DNA of 64,000 bases from Corynebacterium doosanense CAU 212 = DSM 45436 (GTDB lineage Bacteria > Actinomycetota > Actinomycetes > Mycobacteriales > Mycobacteriaceae): assembly GCF_000767055.1 (NCBI RefSeq), contig NZ_CP006764.1, positions 1,612,001 through 1,676,000 on the forward strand, written 5' to 3'. Shown piece by piece: positions 1-8,326 of this stretch. The notes beneath the pieces are model-generated. The model worked only from the letters and a program-made list of their open reading frames with translations. It was not told where the DNA came from and did no database searches. The position numbers and the translations under genes were made by a program. Positions within the stretch are counted from its first letter, which is position 1, and every line of letters begins with the position of its first letter.

Positions 1-218
1 ACGCGTTGGCGGAAACGGTCAACGGTCTATACAAGACCGAGCTGATCTATCCCCACCGGCCGTGGGCGTCGGTTGGGGAAGTCGAGATCGCGACCCTTCG
101 CTGGGTGTACTGGTGGAATAACCATCGCCTGCACGAGTCATTGGGATACATCACTCCACAAGAGATGGAAGACGCCTACTATCAACAATCACACGCCCAC
201 CCGTTGGGCGTTCAATAA
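1..218 (+). pseudogene. IS3-family transposase OrfB, C-terminal fragment
   Basis: The frame is open from the window edge to a TAA at 216-218. It encodes about 72 residues typical of the end of an IS3-family DDE transposase: the catalytic Glu region followed by GLYKTELIYPHRPW, then the WVYWWNNHRLHESLGY block that closes the rve domain. The 5' part lies outside the window, so the gene may be whole there. The residues differ from both IS3 elements further right, so this is a separate element. An IS6 end fragment follows within about 25 bases, which suggests that the downstream inverted repeat was lost. Confidence 0.8.
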
Positions 219-239
219 GCGGAACGAAAACCAGGACGC

Positions 240-388
240 TTCAGATCGCGGTAGCTCACCCCGTAGCGGCAGTACCACCGCACCGCCCCCAGGATGATTT
301 CACGGGGGAAATGACGACCGGAGAAGATGCCCATGGCCGTGATTATTTCACGTCAATCTTCCTACTGCCCCAACTTTGCAACAGCACC
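240..388 (-). mobile_element. IS6-family left-end fragment
   Basis: Read on the minus strand, this is the first ~150 bases of the IS6 element found whole at 2514-3354: the terminal GGTGCTGTTGCAAAG, the leader, and the first ~30 codons of the transposase (MGIFSGRH onward). It stops abruptly near 240. Its tip at 388 abuts a truncated IS5 transposase, so this copy (or a deletion it made) removed that gene's 5' end. Confidence 0.85.
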
Positions 389-1188
389 GATCTACCGCGC
401 CAGGACAGGGATCCCGTGGCGTGACTTGCCCCGCGATGCCTTCGGGCCCTGGCAGACAGTCTGGAAGCGACATCGCAGGTATGCCGCTGAGGGCACCTGG
501 GATTCGGTGTTGGCCCAGATCCTGGCTGAGGCCGATGCCGTCGGAGAAATCGATTGGACGGTTTCGGTGGACTCGACGATCAGCCGTGCTCACCAGCACG
601 GGACCAACACCACCCGCCCTGACCAGCCCACAGGGGGCTCGCTCGAATCACAATAAATCCGGGGCTGAACACTGCCAGGAGCCAGAAGGCCACGCGGTCG
701 GCCGCTCCCGCGGGGGACTCTCCTCGAAACTGCATGCAGCCGTCGACGGTGAGGGGATGCCACTGTCGATCGTGCTCACCGGCGGACAGCGCAACGACGG
801 GGTGGTGCTGGCCGAGGTCCTCGTTGACATCCGCGTGCCCCGGATCGGGCCGGGAAGACCCCGCACACGACCTGATGCGGTCATCGCCGATAAGGCCTAC
901 TCCAATAGGGTCATCCGCAAGATGCTCTCGGCTCGGGGCATCCGAGCAGTGATCCCGCAGAAGTCCGACGAACAAGCCGCTCGCAAACGCAAAGGCTCAA
1001 CCAGAGGCCGACCACCGGCTATGGATAAGACCACCTATGCCGGCCGGAACGTGGTCGAGCGCCACTTCAACCTCGCCAAACAGTGGCGCGGGATCGCCAC
1101 CTGCTACGAAAAGCTGGCCATCACCTACCGGGCCACCGCCGTGCTCTGCGCCGTCGTCGCTTGGCTACGCAAACTGGACGCTCCCTAA
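389..1188 (+). pseudogene. IS5-family (IS427 group) transposase, 5'-truncated
   Basis: Two overlapping frames together read as an IS427-group IS5 transposase. The first frame (389-656) carries RTGIPWRDLP and the first catalytic Asp region (VDSTISRAHQH). The second frame (about 640-1188) carries GRSRGGLSSKLH, the second Asp region (VIADKAYSN) and the ending RNVVERHFNLAKQWRGIATCY. IS427 elements commonly express such a pair by programmed frameshift, so the frame change alone is not proof of decay. The start is missing: the gene begins at the tip of the IS6 fragment, so initiator and left inverted repeat are gone. The last few codons overlap the convergent glycolipid-binding gene by 4 bases. Confidence 0.8.
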
Positions 1189-1709
1189 CGATCTCCTCGA
1201 ATGAACAACCCCGGGTATTCGATGACCAGTCCGTCCCCGTCCACGGTGATGGACCGGCGAAAATCGGAGTCGCGGGACTCATAGAGGTACTCGTTCTCGC
1301 CGGTGCGCGTGTACCGTTGCGGATCGGTCGTAACCTCGAGCTCCGGAACCCGGATGTAAGCCGTGGTGATGTCGGCACTCTCGCCAACAGCGAGGTCAAG
1401 TCGTCGGATCGGCAATGTGTTACTCAGCGGGGACACCGAGATGTCGACCTCTCGCGCCGCTTGAAGGTCAGGGCGATCCTCCCCATCAACTTCCCATCCC
1501 CGCTCGGTGAGGCGCAGTTCAAGCTCGCGTCCGTTCGCCCGAACTACGAGGTCGATGAACTCCCAGGCCTCCGTCATCTGCAACTTGTACGAGCACGCGC
1601 CGACCCCGCCATTAATATCGCTGACGACGGTCACGCCATGCAGGTTGCTCTCGATCCGGCATGACTCGCGGGAGGGCTCCTCCAGGCCAGTCCACACTAT
1701 CTCAGTCAT
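1185..1709 (-). CDS. Putative glycolipid-binding protein (PF06475/DUF1089 type)
   Basis: This 174-residue soluble protein has no signal peptide. The opening WTGLEEPSRESCRIES and the closing FRRSITVDGDGLVIEYPG match the conserved ends of the putative glycolipid-binding family (formerly DUF1089), known from one Pseudomonas structure and without an assigned cellular role. The family is usually 180-200 residues, so the gene looks complete. The start is an ATG at 1709. It is the only apparently intact non-mobile gene within the IS cluster at the left of the window, and it ends 4 bases inside the neighbouring transposase. Confidence 0.65.
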   Translation of the reverse strand: MTEIVWTGLEEPSRESCRIESNLHGVTVVSDINGGVGACSYKLQMTEAWEFIDLVVRANGRELELRLTERGWEVDGEDRPDLQAAREVDISVSPLSNTLPIRRLDLAVGESADITTAYIRVPELEVTTDPQRYTRTGENEYLYESRDSDFRRSITVDGDGLVIEYPGLFIRGDR

Positions 1710-1987
1710 CGTCTCCTCCTTGAATCTTCGGGGCGGGTCAACCTTGCGGCAGAACCATCACTGGCGAGAACAAGTCTGTCATCGCATAGGGATTGCACGG
1801 TCGACTCCGCCGGTATCACCGGACTACAGATATAAGAGACACGCCCTAGCTGCCTTCTCCCGGCTCGCCCACAATCCTAACCGACCCGACACGAAGTAGC
1901 TGAGCGGTGGAAGTCCCCCCGCGGGCGTGCGAGAGTCGCGGGAACGTACCCCGCTCATTGACGTTCGTAGGTTCCGGACAACAGAGG

Positions 1988-2512
1988 TTACCTGGCTACC
2001 TTGCTGCGGTCCTTGGCCAGGAGCTTGCGTCCGTCCTCGCGGAGTTCGCCGGTGGGTGAGACGTGGCGGTAGAGGGTCTGGCGGGTGATGCCGAGTTCCT
2101 TGAAGAGGTCACCGACGTTGGTACCGGGCTTTCCCATGGAGGCCATGGCGAGGCGGAGCTTGGCGGGGGTCATCTTGTAGGGGCGTCCGCCTTTGCGGCC
2201 GCGGGCCCGGGCGGCGGCTAGGCCGGCGATCGTGCGTTCGGAGATGAGTTCGCGTTCAAACTCGCCAGGGCGGCGAAGATGCCGAAGACGAGCTTGCCGG
2301 ATGCGGTGGTGGTGTCGAGGGCCGCGCCTTGCCCGGTGAGGACCTTCAGGCCGATGCCGCGTTGGGTGAGGTCGTGGACGATGTTGACCAGGTGACGCAG
2401 GTCGCGGCCGAGCCGGTCCAACTTCCACACCACCAGGGTGTCCCCGTGACGTAGGGACTTCAGGCACGCCGCAAGCTCGGGACGGTCCTCCTTCTTGCCC
2501 GAGGCCCTGTCT
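1988..2512 (-). pseudogene. Serine recombinase (resolvase/invertase), truncated and frameshifted
   Basis: The minus strand encodes the middle and end of a Pin/TnpR-type serine recombinase. The part at 2265-2512 has GDTLVVWKLDRLGRDLRHLV and the FGIFAALA helix. After one missing base near 2262 the frame changes to FERELISERTIAGLAAARARG and a C-terminal helix-turn-helix (LFKELGITRQTLYRHV). The N-terminal catalytic-serine region is absent because the IS6 element begins at 2514. Intact relatives are about 190-200 residues. This is probably a remnant of a Tn3-type transposon or an invertase module. Confidence 0.85.
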
Positions 2513-2513
2513 G

Positions 2514-3354
2514 GTGCTGTTGCAAAGTTGGGGCAGTAGGAAGATTGACGTGAAATAATCACGGCCATGGGCATCTTCTCCGGTCGGCATTTCCCCCGTG
2601 ACATCATCCTGTGGGCAGTGCGGTGGTACTGCCGCTACGGGGTGAGCTACCGCGATCTGGAGGAAATGATGACCGAGCGGGGCGTGCCGGTCGATCACAC
2701 CACGATCTACCGCTGGGTCCAGAAATACGCCCCTGAGCTGGACAAGCAAACACGGTGGTACCGGCAGGTACCCGACTGGCAGGCCAGTTCCTGGCGGGTG
2801 GATGAGACCTATATCCGGGTCGGCGGCAGGTGGTGCTACCTCTATCGGGCGATCACCGCCGGTGGCCAGACCCTGGACTTTTACCTCTCTCCGAAGCGGA
2901 ACGTGGCCGCAGCGAAGCGTTTCCTGGCCAAAGCCCTCAGATCCAATGCGTCAGCCGGGTATCCCAGAGTGATCAACACCGATAAAGCACCCTCCCTAGC
3001 CAGGGCAATCGCCGAGTTGAAGTCAGAGGGAATCTGCCCGCCAACAGTGGAACACCGGCAGGTGAAATACCGCAACAACATCCTGGAAGGCGACCATGGT
3101 CGGCTGAAGCGGATCCTCGGGCCAAAAGCGCGTTTAAGAACCGGACATCTGCATATCGGACGTTGAAAGGGATGGAGGCGATGCACTCATTGCGGAAAGG
3201 GCAAGGCACGATGTTTGCCTACGGGCAACCGAACCCGGACGCGGTGATCGTCCACCGGGTCTTCGAGACGGCCTGAGAACGCCCACACGCAGCGGCCATC
3301 AGGGAATGAGAAACTGAGTCTTCGCTGCTCTCCCCCCCAACTTTGCAACAGCAC
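2514..3354. mobile_element. IS6-family insertion sequence, both ends present
   Basis: The element is 841 bp with terminal inverted repeats reading GTGCTGTTGCAAAGTTGGGG inward at 2514 and, reversed, at 3335-3354. It resembles the corynebacterial IS1628-type IS6 elements. The left tip interrupts the serine recombinase gene. No 8-bp target duplication is visible at the two edges, so one flank has probably been rearranged. Its transposase carries a frameshift (see the separate entry). Confidence 0.85.
2567..3276 (+). pseudogene. IS6-family transposase with a C-terminal frameshift
   Basis: This DDE transposase of about 236 residues has the helix-turn-helix VDHTTIYRWVQKY, the first Asp in WRVDETYIRVGG, the second in RVINTDKAPS and the final Glu region NNILEGDHGRLKR. 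One G is missing near 3129 (LGPK followed by ARLRTG instead of the expected GAFKNR), which gives a premature stop at 3166. The original ending TLKGMEAMHSLRKGQ to VFETA remains readable in the next frame to 3276. All three catalytic residues precede the shift, so residual activity is conceivable. Confidence 0.88.
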
Positions 3355-3412
3355 TGCTACTTGTGTAGGTACGGGAAAGCGGTAAGGCCAACCGTAGCCA
3401 TTTTAGCGGGAC

Positions 3413-4153
3413 CTACTCGCCGTACATGGTGCGGGAGATCCGGGCCGCCGCGTCTCGGAGTACGGCCACCAGCGAGGCCCGCTCCTGCGACCCGCCTTTT
3501 GCCGTGGGAAACGTCACCGCCAGCGCGGCCGCGGGCCGGTCGAGGTGATCGTGCACCGCCACGGCCACGGAGCACTGACCCCGGCTGACCTCTTCGGTCT
3601 CCTCCGCCCAGCCGCGACCCCGGCTCAGCCGCAGCAGCTCCTGGAACTCACGCAGCGTGCCCGCGGAGCTCGACGCCGAGAACGCCGCCCGGGCCTCCAG
3701 CTCGGGCAGGTGGGCGAGCATGATGCGCCCGGACGCCGTGCGCGCCGCCTGCAGGCGAACGCCGACGTCGGTGATGAGCGACAGCGCGCCCGGCGCGCGC
3801 ACCTCGTGGAGATACACAATCTCCGAGCCCGCCAGCCGCGATAGGTGGCCCGATCCCCCGACCAGGGCCGCGGCCTGTTCCAGTGGTCTGGTGGCCAGGC
3901 GCACCAGGGGCTGCTGCTTCGAGTACGCCTGGGCCATGGCGTAGGCGGCGAGTCCGAGCCCGTAGGTCTGGTTCTCCGGCAGGTGGACCACAAATCCCGC
4001 GTCGGTGAGCTCGGCCAGCAGGTGGTAGGTCGTTGACCTGGGCAGATCCAGCTCCGCGCGGATCCTCGACGCGGAGACGGGCACGTCGATCGCGGAGAGC
4101 AGCGACAGGATCTTCAGCGTATTACGTGCCGCCGGCACCTGGGAGGAAGCCAT
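3413..4153 (-). CDS. IclR-family transcriptional regulator
   Basis: This 246-residue regulator has an N-terminal winged helix-turn-helix (residues ~8-60, NTLKILSLLSA through RSTTYHLLAELTDAGFVV) and an IclR effector-binding domain (~75-245, with ASGRIMLAHL and RGWAEETEEVSRG). The ATG at 4153 was chosen over the upstream in-frame start at 4234 because homology begins right after it and the longer version would overlap the operator region. It is divergent from an amino-acid permease-hutG pair with a palindrome between them, the usual arrangement for an IclR factor controlling its neighbour. A HutR-like role in histidine use is an inference from that context. Confidence 0.85.
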   Translation of the reverse strand: MASSQVPAARNTLKILSLLSAIDVPVSASRIRAELDLPRSTTYHLLAELTDAGFVVHLPENQTYGLGLAAYAMAQAYSKQQPLVRLATRPLEQAAALVGGSGHLSRLAGSEIVYLHEVRAPGALSLITDVGVRLQAARTASGRIMLAHLPELEARAAFSASSSAGTLREFQELLRLSRGRGWAEETEEVSRGQCSVAVAVHDHLDRPAAALAVTFPTAKGGSQERASLVAVLRDAAARISRTMYGE

Positions 4154-4203
4154 GGAAATCACCCTACCGAGGACCCCGGCGCCTGATCCGGGGGGTTGGT
4201 TCC

Positions 4204-4231
4204 GGGCCATGTCCGTGGATGTCCATGGCCC
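4204..4231. promoter_or_regulatory. Palindromic operator candidate between the IclR gene and the permease
   Basis: GGGCCATG at 4204-4211 and CATGGCCC at 4224-4231 form a perfect 8-bp inverted repeat with a 12-base centre. It lies just upstream of a TACTAT -10-like hexamer (4236-4241) facing the permease gene, so a bound regulator would cover the -35 area. That the neighbouring IclR protein binds here is an inference. Confidence 0.5.
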
Positions 4232-4299
4232 CACCTACTATCTTTCCCATGAACGATCCCTGCCCTGCGGATCGCTCCCTCGTCCGCAAGGAGACTCAC

Positions 4300-5697
4300 A
4301 TGCCGTCGACCAGGCTCACCGAACAAGAGGCCGCGCCCCGGACCTCCGGCCTCAAGCACCGCCACCTGCACTTCATCGCCCTCGGCTCGGCCATCGGCAC
4401 CGGCCTGTTCTACGGTTCGGCCGGGGCGATCCAGGCGGCCGGCCCGTCCGTGCTGCTGGTCTACCTTCTTGGCGGCGCGGTGGTGTACTTCATGCTCCGC
4501 GCCCTGGGCGAGATGGCCGTGCGCCACCCCGTCACCGGCTCCTTCGCGGAGTACTCGCGGAAGTTCCTCGGCGGCTGGGCCGGCTACATCACCGGCTGGG
4601 TGTTCGCCTTCGAGATGGTCATCGTCTGCCTGGCGGACCTCACGGCCATCGGCATCTACATGAAGCTGTGGTTCCCCGACGTCTCCCAGTGGGTCTGGGT
4701 GGCGGTCACCCTGCTCATCGTCGGCGCGGCCAACCTGGCCAGCGTCAAGGTCTTCGGTGAGCTGGAGTTCGTGCTCACCATCATCAAGGTCTCGGCCGTG
4801 GTGGCGATGATCGTGGGTGGTGCCGCGGTGCTCATCTTCGGCCTGGGCCAGGCGGAGAACATGGGCGTGGAGAATCTCTACGCCGACGGCGGTTTCTTCC
4901 CCAACGGTGTCGGCGGCATGATCGCCTCCTTCATCCTCGTGCTCTTCGCCTTCGGCGGCACGGAGATCATCGGCGTCGCCGGCTCGGAGGCGGAGGAGCC
5001 GGAGCGGTCCATCCCCAAGGCAATCAACACCGTTCCGGTGCGCATTCTGTTGTTCTACGTGCTGGCCATCCTGGTCATCCTGCTCATTGACCCGTGGCAC
5101 ACCATCACCGGCGACGAGTCCCCGTTCGTGCAGATCTTCAGCACCCTCGGCATCTCCTGGGCCGCGGGCCTGCTCAACGCCGTGGTCATCACCGCCGCGC
5201 TCTCCGCCATCAACGCGGACCTCTTCGGCGCCGGCCGCGTGCTCACCGGCCTGGCCAGGGAGAACCTCGCGCCGAAGGTCATGGCCCGCACCAGCCGCGG
5301 CGTGCCCGTCATGACCACCGTGAGCCTGCTCGTGGTCATGCTCGTCGGCGTGGTGCTCAACGCCTACCTGCCCGAGCGGGTCTTCACCGTCGTCGCCTCC
5401 CTGGCCACCTTCGCCACCGTGTTTGTCTGGCTGATGATCCTGCTGGCACACGTGGCGTCGCGCCGCGCCATGTCCCCCGCCGAGGTCGCGGACCTGCACT
5501 ACCGGGTGCCGTTCTGGCCCTACGGTCAGTACTTCGCCATCGCCTTCATCGTCTTCACCTTCGGCATCATGGCGTGGATCCCGGACTTCCGCCTCGCCCT
5601 CGGTGTCGGCGTAGCCTTCGTGGTCATCATGACCATCCTGTACTTCGCCGCGGGACGCGCCCAACTCGCAAAGGAGCCCACCAGTGAACTCGCTTGA
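4300..5697 (+). CDS. APC-superfamily amino-acid permease
   Basis: This 465-residue integral membrane protein has about 12 predicted hydrophobic helices. The first helix carries the APC signature HFIALGSAIGTGLFYGSA, and the middle has the family's GGTEIIGVAGSEAEEPERSIP segment typical of the AAT branch (AnsP/ProY/CycA-like). The ATG at 4300 is set by AAGGAG at 4288-4293; the longer open frame upstream has no support. The last 14 bases overlap hutG, so the two are translationally coupled. The substrate is probably histidine or a related amino acid, by linkage only. The divergent IclR gene is the likely regulator. Confidence 0.88.
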   Translation: MPSTRLTEQEAAPRTSGLKHRHLHFIALGSAIGTGLFYGSAGAIQAAGPSVLLVYLLGGAVVYFMLRALGEMAVRHPVTGSFAEYSRKFLGGWAGYITGWVFAFEMVIVCLADLTAIGIYMKLWFPDVSQWVWVAVTLLIVGAANLASVKVFGELEFVLTIIKVSAVVAMIVGGAAVLIFGLGQAENMGVENLYADGGFFPNGVGGMIASFILVLFAFGGTEIIGVAGSEAEEPERSIPKAINTVPVRILLFYVLAILVILLIDPWHTITGDESPFVQIFSTLGISWAAGLLNAVVITAALSAINADLFGAGRVLTGLARENLAPKVMARTSRGVPVMTTVSLLVVMLVGVVLNAYLPERVFTVVASLATFATVFVWLMILLAHVASRRAMSPAEVADLHYRVPFWPYGQYFAIAFIVFTFGIMAWIPDFRLALGVGVAFVVIMTILYFAAGRAQLAKEPTSELA

Positions 5698-6625
5698 TCT
5701 TCCCCTCTACTCCCCCGCTCCCGAGTGGACCGGGCGTGACGACGGCCCCGGCCCCGAACACGCCCGCTGGCACAGTGTCGTCACCCCCGCCACGGCGGAT
5801 ACCCGCGATGCGGTGGTGCTGCTGGGTTACGCCACCGACGAAGGCGTGCTGCGTAACGACGGCCGCCAGGGAGCCGCGGCCGGCCCCGAGGCCCTGCGCT
5901 CCGCCCTCGGCGGCCTGGCGGTCCACGATGACCGTGCCCGCCACGACGCCGGCACGATCGCCACCGTGGGCGACAACCTCGAGGAGTCCCAGGAGGAGGT
6001 CAGCCGCCGGGTCGCGGAGCTCATCGAGCAGAACAACCTGGTGATCCTCCTCGGCGGCGGGCACGAGACGGCCTTCGCCTCCCACCGCGGCCTCTACCGT
6101 GGGTTGGGCGAGAAGTCGGCGCCGATCGTCAACCTCGACGCGCACTTTGACCTGCGCGAGGCGGAGCGTCCGACCTCGGGCACGCCGTTCAAGCAGATCG
6201 CGGACCTGGTCGGCGACGGGTTCGACTACTCCGTCTTCGGCATCTCCGCGGCCAACAACACCCGCGTGCTGTTCGAGACCGCGCGGGACCTCGACGTGCG
6301 TGTGGTCACTGACGTGGAGCTCGCTTCCCTGACCCCGGAGGAGGCGGGCGCGGCCGCGGTCGAGGCCTGCATCGACGCCGATGCCGTGCACCTGAGCATC
6401 GACCTCGACGTGCTACCCGCCTCCGTGGCGCCGGGTGTCTCCGCACCCGCGGGCCTGGGCGTGGCTCTTGAGCGCATCCACGCCATGGCCGTCGCCGTGG
6501 CGCGCACGGGAAAACTGCGCCTGGTCGACGTGGTGGAGCTCAACCCCTCCTACGACGCAGACAGCCGCACCGCCAAGACGGCGGCACGGCTGATCAACGA
6601 TATTGTGGCGGCGCTTCCGCGCTAA
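5684..6625 (+). CDS. hutG: Formimidoylglutamase (arginase/agmatinase family)
   Basis: This 313-residue cytoplasmic ureohydrolase should hydrolyse N-formimidoyl-L-glutamate to glutamate and formamide, the last step of one histidine-degradation route. The binuclear manganese motifs are all visible: GGGHET (~121-126), NLDAHFDLR (~144-152) and SIDLDVLP (~236-243), followed by PAGLGVALERIH. The GTG start at 5684 sits behind AAGGAG (5671-5676) inside the end of the permease gene. No hutH, hutU or hutI is present in the window, so the upstream enzymes must be elsewhere. Agmatinase-like activity is the alternative, but the permease/IclR context favours HutG. Confidence 0.82.
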   Translation: MNSLDLPLYSPAPEWTGRDDGPGPEHARWHSVVTPATADTRDAVVLLGYATDEGVLRNDGRQGAAAGPEALRSALGGLAVHDDRARHDAGTIATVGDNLEESQEEVSRRVAELIEQNNLVILLGGGHETAFASHRGLYRGLGEKSAPIVNLDAHFDLREAERPTSGTPFKQIADLVGDGFDYSVFGISAANNTRVLFETARDLDVRVVTDVELASLTPEEAGAAAVEACIDADAVHLSIDLDVLPASVAPGVSAPAGLGVALERIHAMAVAVARTGKLRLVDVVELNPSYDADSRTAKTAARLINDIVAALPR

Positions 6626-6631
6626 GACCCG

Positions 6632-8080
6632 CTAAAGCAGCAGGTAGGCGATCGGGGTGGTGATGACGATGGTCAGCGCCACCCGGATGAACCACACAAT
6701 GACCATCTGCGCGATGGAGATGGGGATCTCCGTGGCCATGACACAGGGGATCATGCCGGAGAAGAAGATCACCGCGGAGACCGCGACCACGGCGACGACG
6801 AAACGCAGGATGATGGATTCCTGGTCGGCGACCGCGGTGGCGGGCAGCAGCATCTCCGCCAGGCCCATGGCCGAGGCCTTGCCGGCGAGCAGCGGCTCGG
6901 GCAGGCGCACCAGCCAGGCGAACGGGTAGAAGATGTAACCCAGCCAGTCGAAGATCGGGGTGTGCTTGGCCAGCAGCAGGCCGGTCAGGCCCACCGAGAG
7001 GATCGACGGGGCGATGGCCGAGGACATCTTCAGGCCGTCGAGGAAGTTGTCCCACACCGTCTTGGGCAGCGAGTCCGCGCCCTTGAGGGCGTGCAGCGCG
7101 CCGTTCCACGCGGCGGTGGAGCGCTTGCCGGTGACCTGGAGCTCGGGCTGCGGGGTGGAGCCCGGGTAGTAGTCGTCCGGGATCGTGCTCAGCGGCGGGA
7201 TGCGCACGGTGATGGCCGTGACAATGAAGGTGACGATGAACGTGACCACGAAGTACATGGTCCAGTGGCTCATGAGGTCGAGCGTATTGGCGAGGATGAC
7301 CATGAAGGCTGCGGAGACCGTCGAGAAGCCCGTGGCGATGATGGCCGCTTCCTTACCGGTGTAGCGGCCGCTCTTGTACACACGGTCGGTGATGATCAGG
7401 CCGAGCGAGTAGGAGCCGACGAAGGACGCGACGGCGTCGATGGCCGAGCGGCCCGGGGTCTTCCACACGGGGCGCATGATGGGCTGCATCCAGACGCCGA
7501 CGTACTCCATGAGGCCGAAGCCGACGAGCAGGGCGAGGAACGCGGAGCCGATGGGCACGATGAGGCCGACGGGGATGACGATCTTCTCCCACAGGAACGG
7601 CACGAGGTCGGGCTCGCTGAGGAAGCCAGGCAGGCGGTTGGCCAGGATGAGCACGGAGACCACGAGGCCGATGATCTTGAAGGCGGTGAACACGGCGTCG
7701 ATGGAGCTCTTCATCCACTTGCGCTGCCACAGCGCGCTGACCGTGCCGTAGACGATGAGGGCGAAGAGGATCCACGGGACCACCGGTGCGGCGTAGGTCC
7801 TGATCGCGGTGACCATGTGGTCCAGGGGGATGGTGCTCTTGCCGCCGATGTTGATGGAGACAAAGAAGACAAAGATACCGATGGCGCTGTAGAGGAACAG
7901 CCGCCAGATGCCCGAAACCTCGGGGCGGGTGGTGTAGATGTCCTCCTCGGAGGTCTCCTCGAGCTGGTGCAGGATGGTGTCGTTGGGGTCGCCGACCGGC
8001 ATCTGGGCGTGGCGATGGGAGCCGCCAACGGGCTGACTCCCCGCCGCCGACGCAGCGGATACGTTTTCTGGGTTGTTCAC
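6632..8080 (-). CDS. YjiH-family membrane protein (nucleoside-recognition/GATE domain)
   Basis: This 482-residue polytopic membrane protein has a soluble N-terminal ~65 residues and about ten hydrophobic segments. It includes two GATE-like segments (GFSTVSAAFMVILANTLDL; ILRFVVAVVAVSAVIFFSG) characteristic of YjiH proteins. Transport function is unproven in the family; relatives sit near histidine-utilisation genes in several bacteria, which fits the convergent hutG only 6 bases away. I chose the GTG at 8080 (MNNPENVS) because the longer version from 8182 adds a low-complexity tail without homology. The paired ends of hutG and this gene leave no room for a terminator. Confidence 0.75.
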   Translation of the reverse strand: MNNPENVSAASAAGSQPVGGSHRHAQMPVGDPNDTILHQLEETSEEDIYTTRPEVSGIWRLFLYSAIGIFVFFVSINIGGKSTIPLDHMVTAIRTYAAPVVPWILFALIVYGTVSALWQRKWMKSSIDAVFTAFKIIGLVVSVLILANRLPGFLSEPDLVPFLWEKIVIPVGLIVPIGSAFLALLVGFGLMEYVGVWMQPIMRPVWKTPGRSAIDAVASFVGSYSLGLIITDRVYKSGRYTGKEAAIIATGFSTVSAAFMVILANTLDLMSHWTMYFVVTFIVTFIVTAITVRIPPLSTIPDDYYPGSTPQPELQVTGKRSTAAWNGALHALKGADSLPKTVWDNFLDGLKMSSAIAPSILSVGLTGLLLAKHTPIFDWLGYIFYPFAWLVRLPEPLLAGKASAMGLAEMLLPATAVADQESIILRFVVAVVAVSAVIFFSGMIPCVMATEIPISIAQMVIVWFIRVALTIVITTPIAYLLL

Positions 8081-8326
8081 GGGCGCTATCTCTCTGATCC
8101 GGGCTGCCGGGGAGCGATGACGAGCGACAAGCGGCGCCGCGGGGAACGAGAAGATGGCCGGGGGCTGCACACACGCAGGCACCAGAAATCCTCACGACCC
8201 GAGGTGCACCGCCGCCGGCGAGAAGGCGCCGCGGCAGAAGCCAAGGGTGGGATAAATGTGCCGTGCGCTACAGCCAAGCGACGGTATGTTCAACCTAACG
8301 TGACGCGCCTCACCGAGTCAAGCCGG
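8081..8326. other. Intergenic region upstream of the YjiH gene
   Basis: Nothing coding is supported in these 246 bases. The region should contain the minus-strand promoter of the YjiH gene and the end of the copper/haem operon transcript. No clear terminator hairpin with a T-run is visible. Confidence 0.5.

Noticed and set aside
4159-5664. Long antisense open frame (501 codons) opposite the permease
   Set aside because: It is a composition shadow of a high-GC gene: His/Asp/Gly-rich, without motifs or ribosome site, and the sense strand is a clear permease.
8290-8302. TTAGGTT-like half site resembling a DtxR box
   Set aside because: Only half of the 19-bp palindrome is recognisable, and the flanking genes are not obvious iron-uptake genes.
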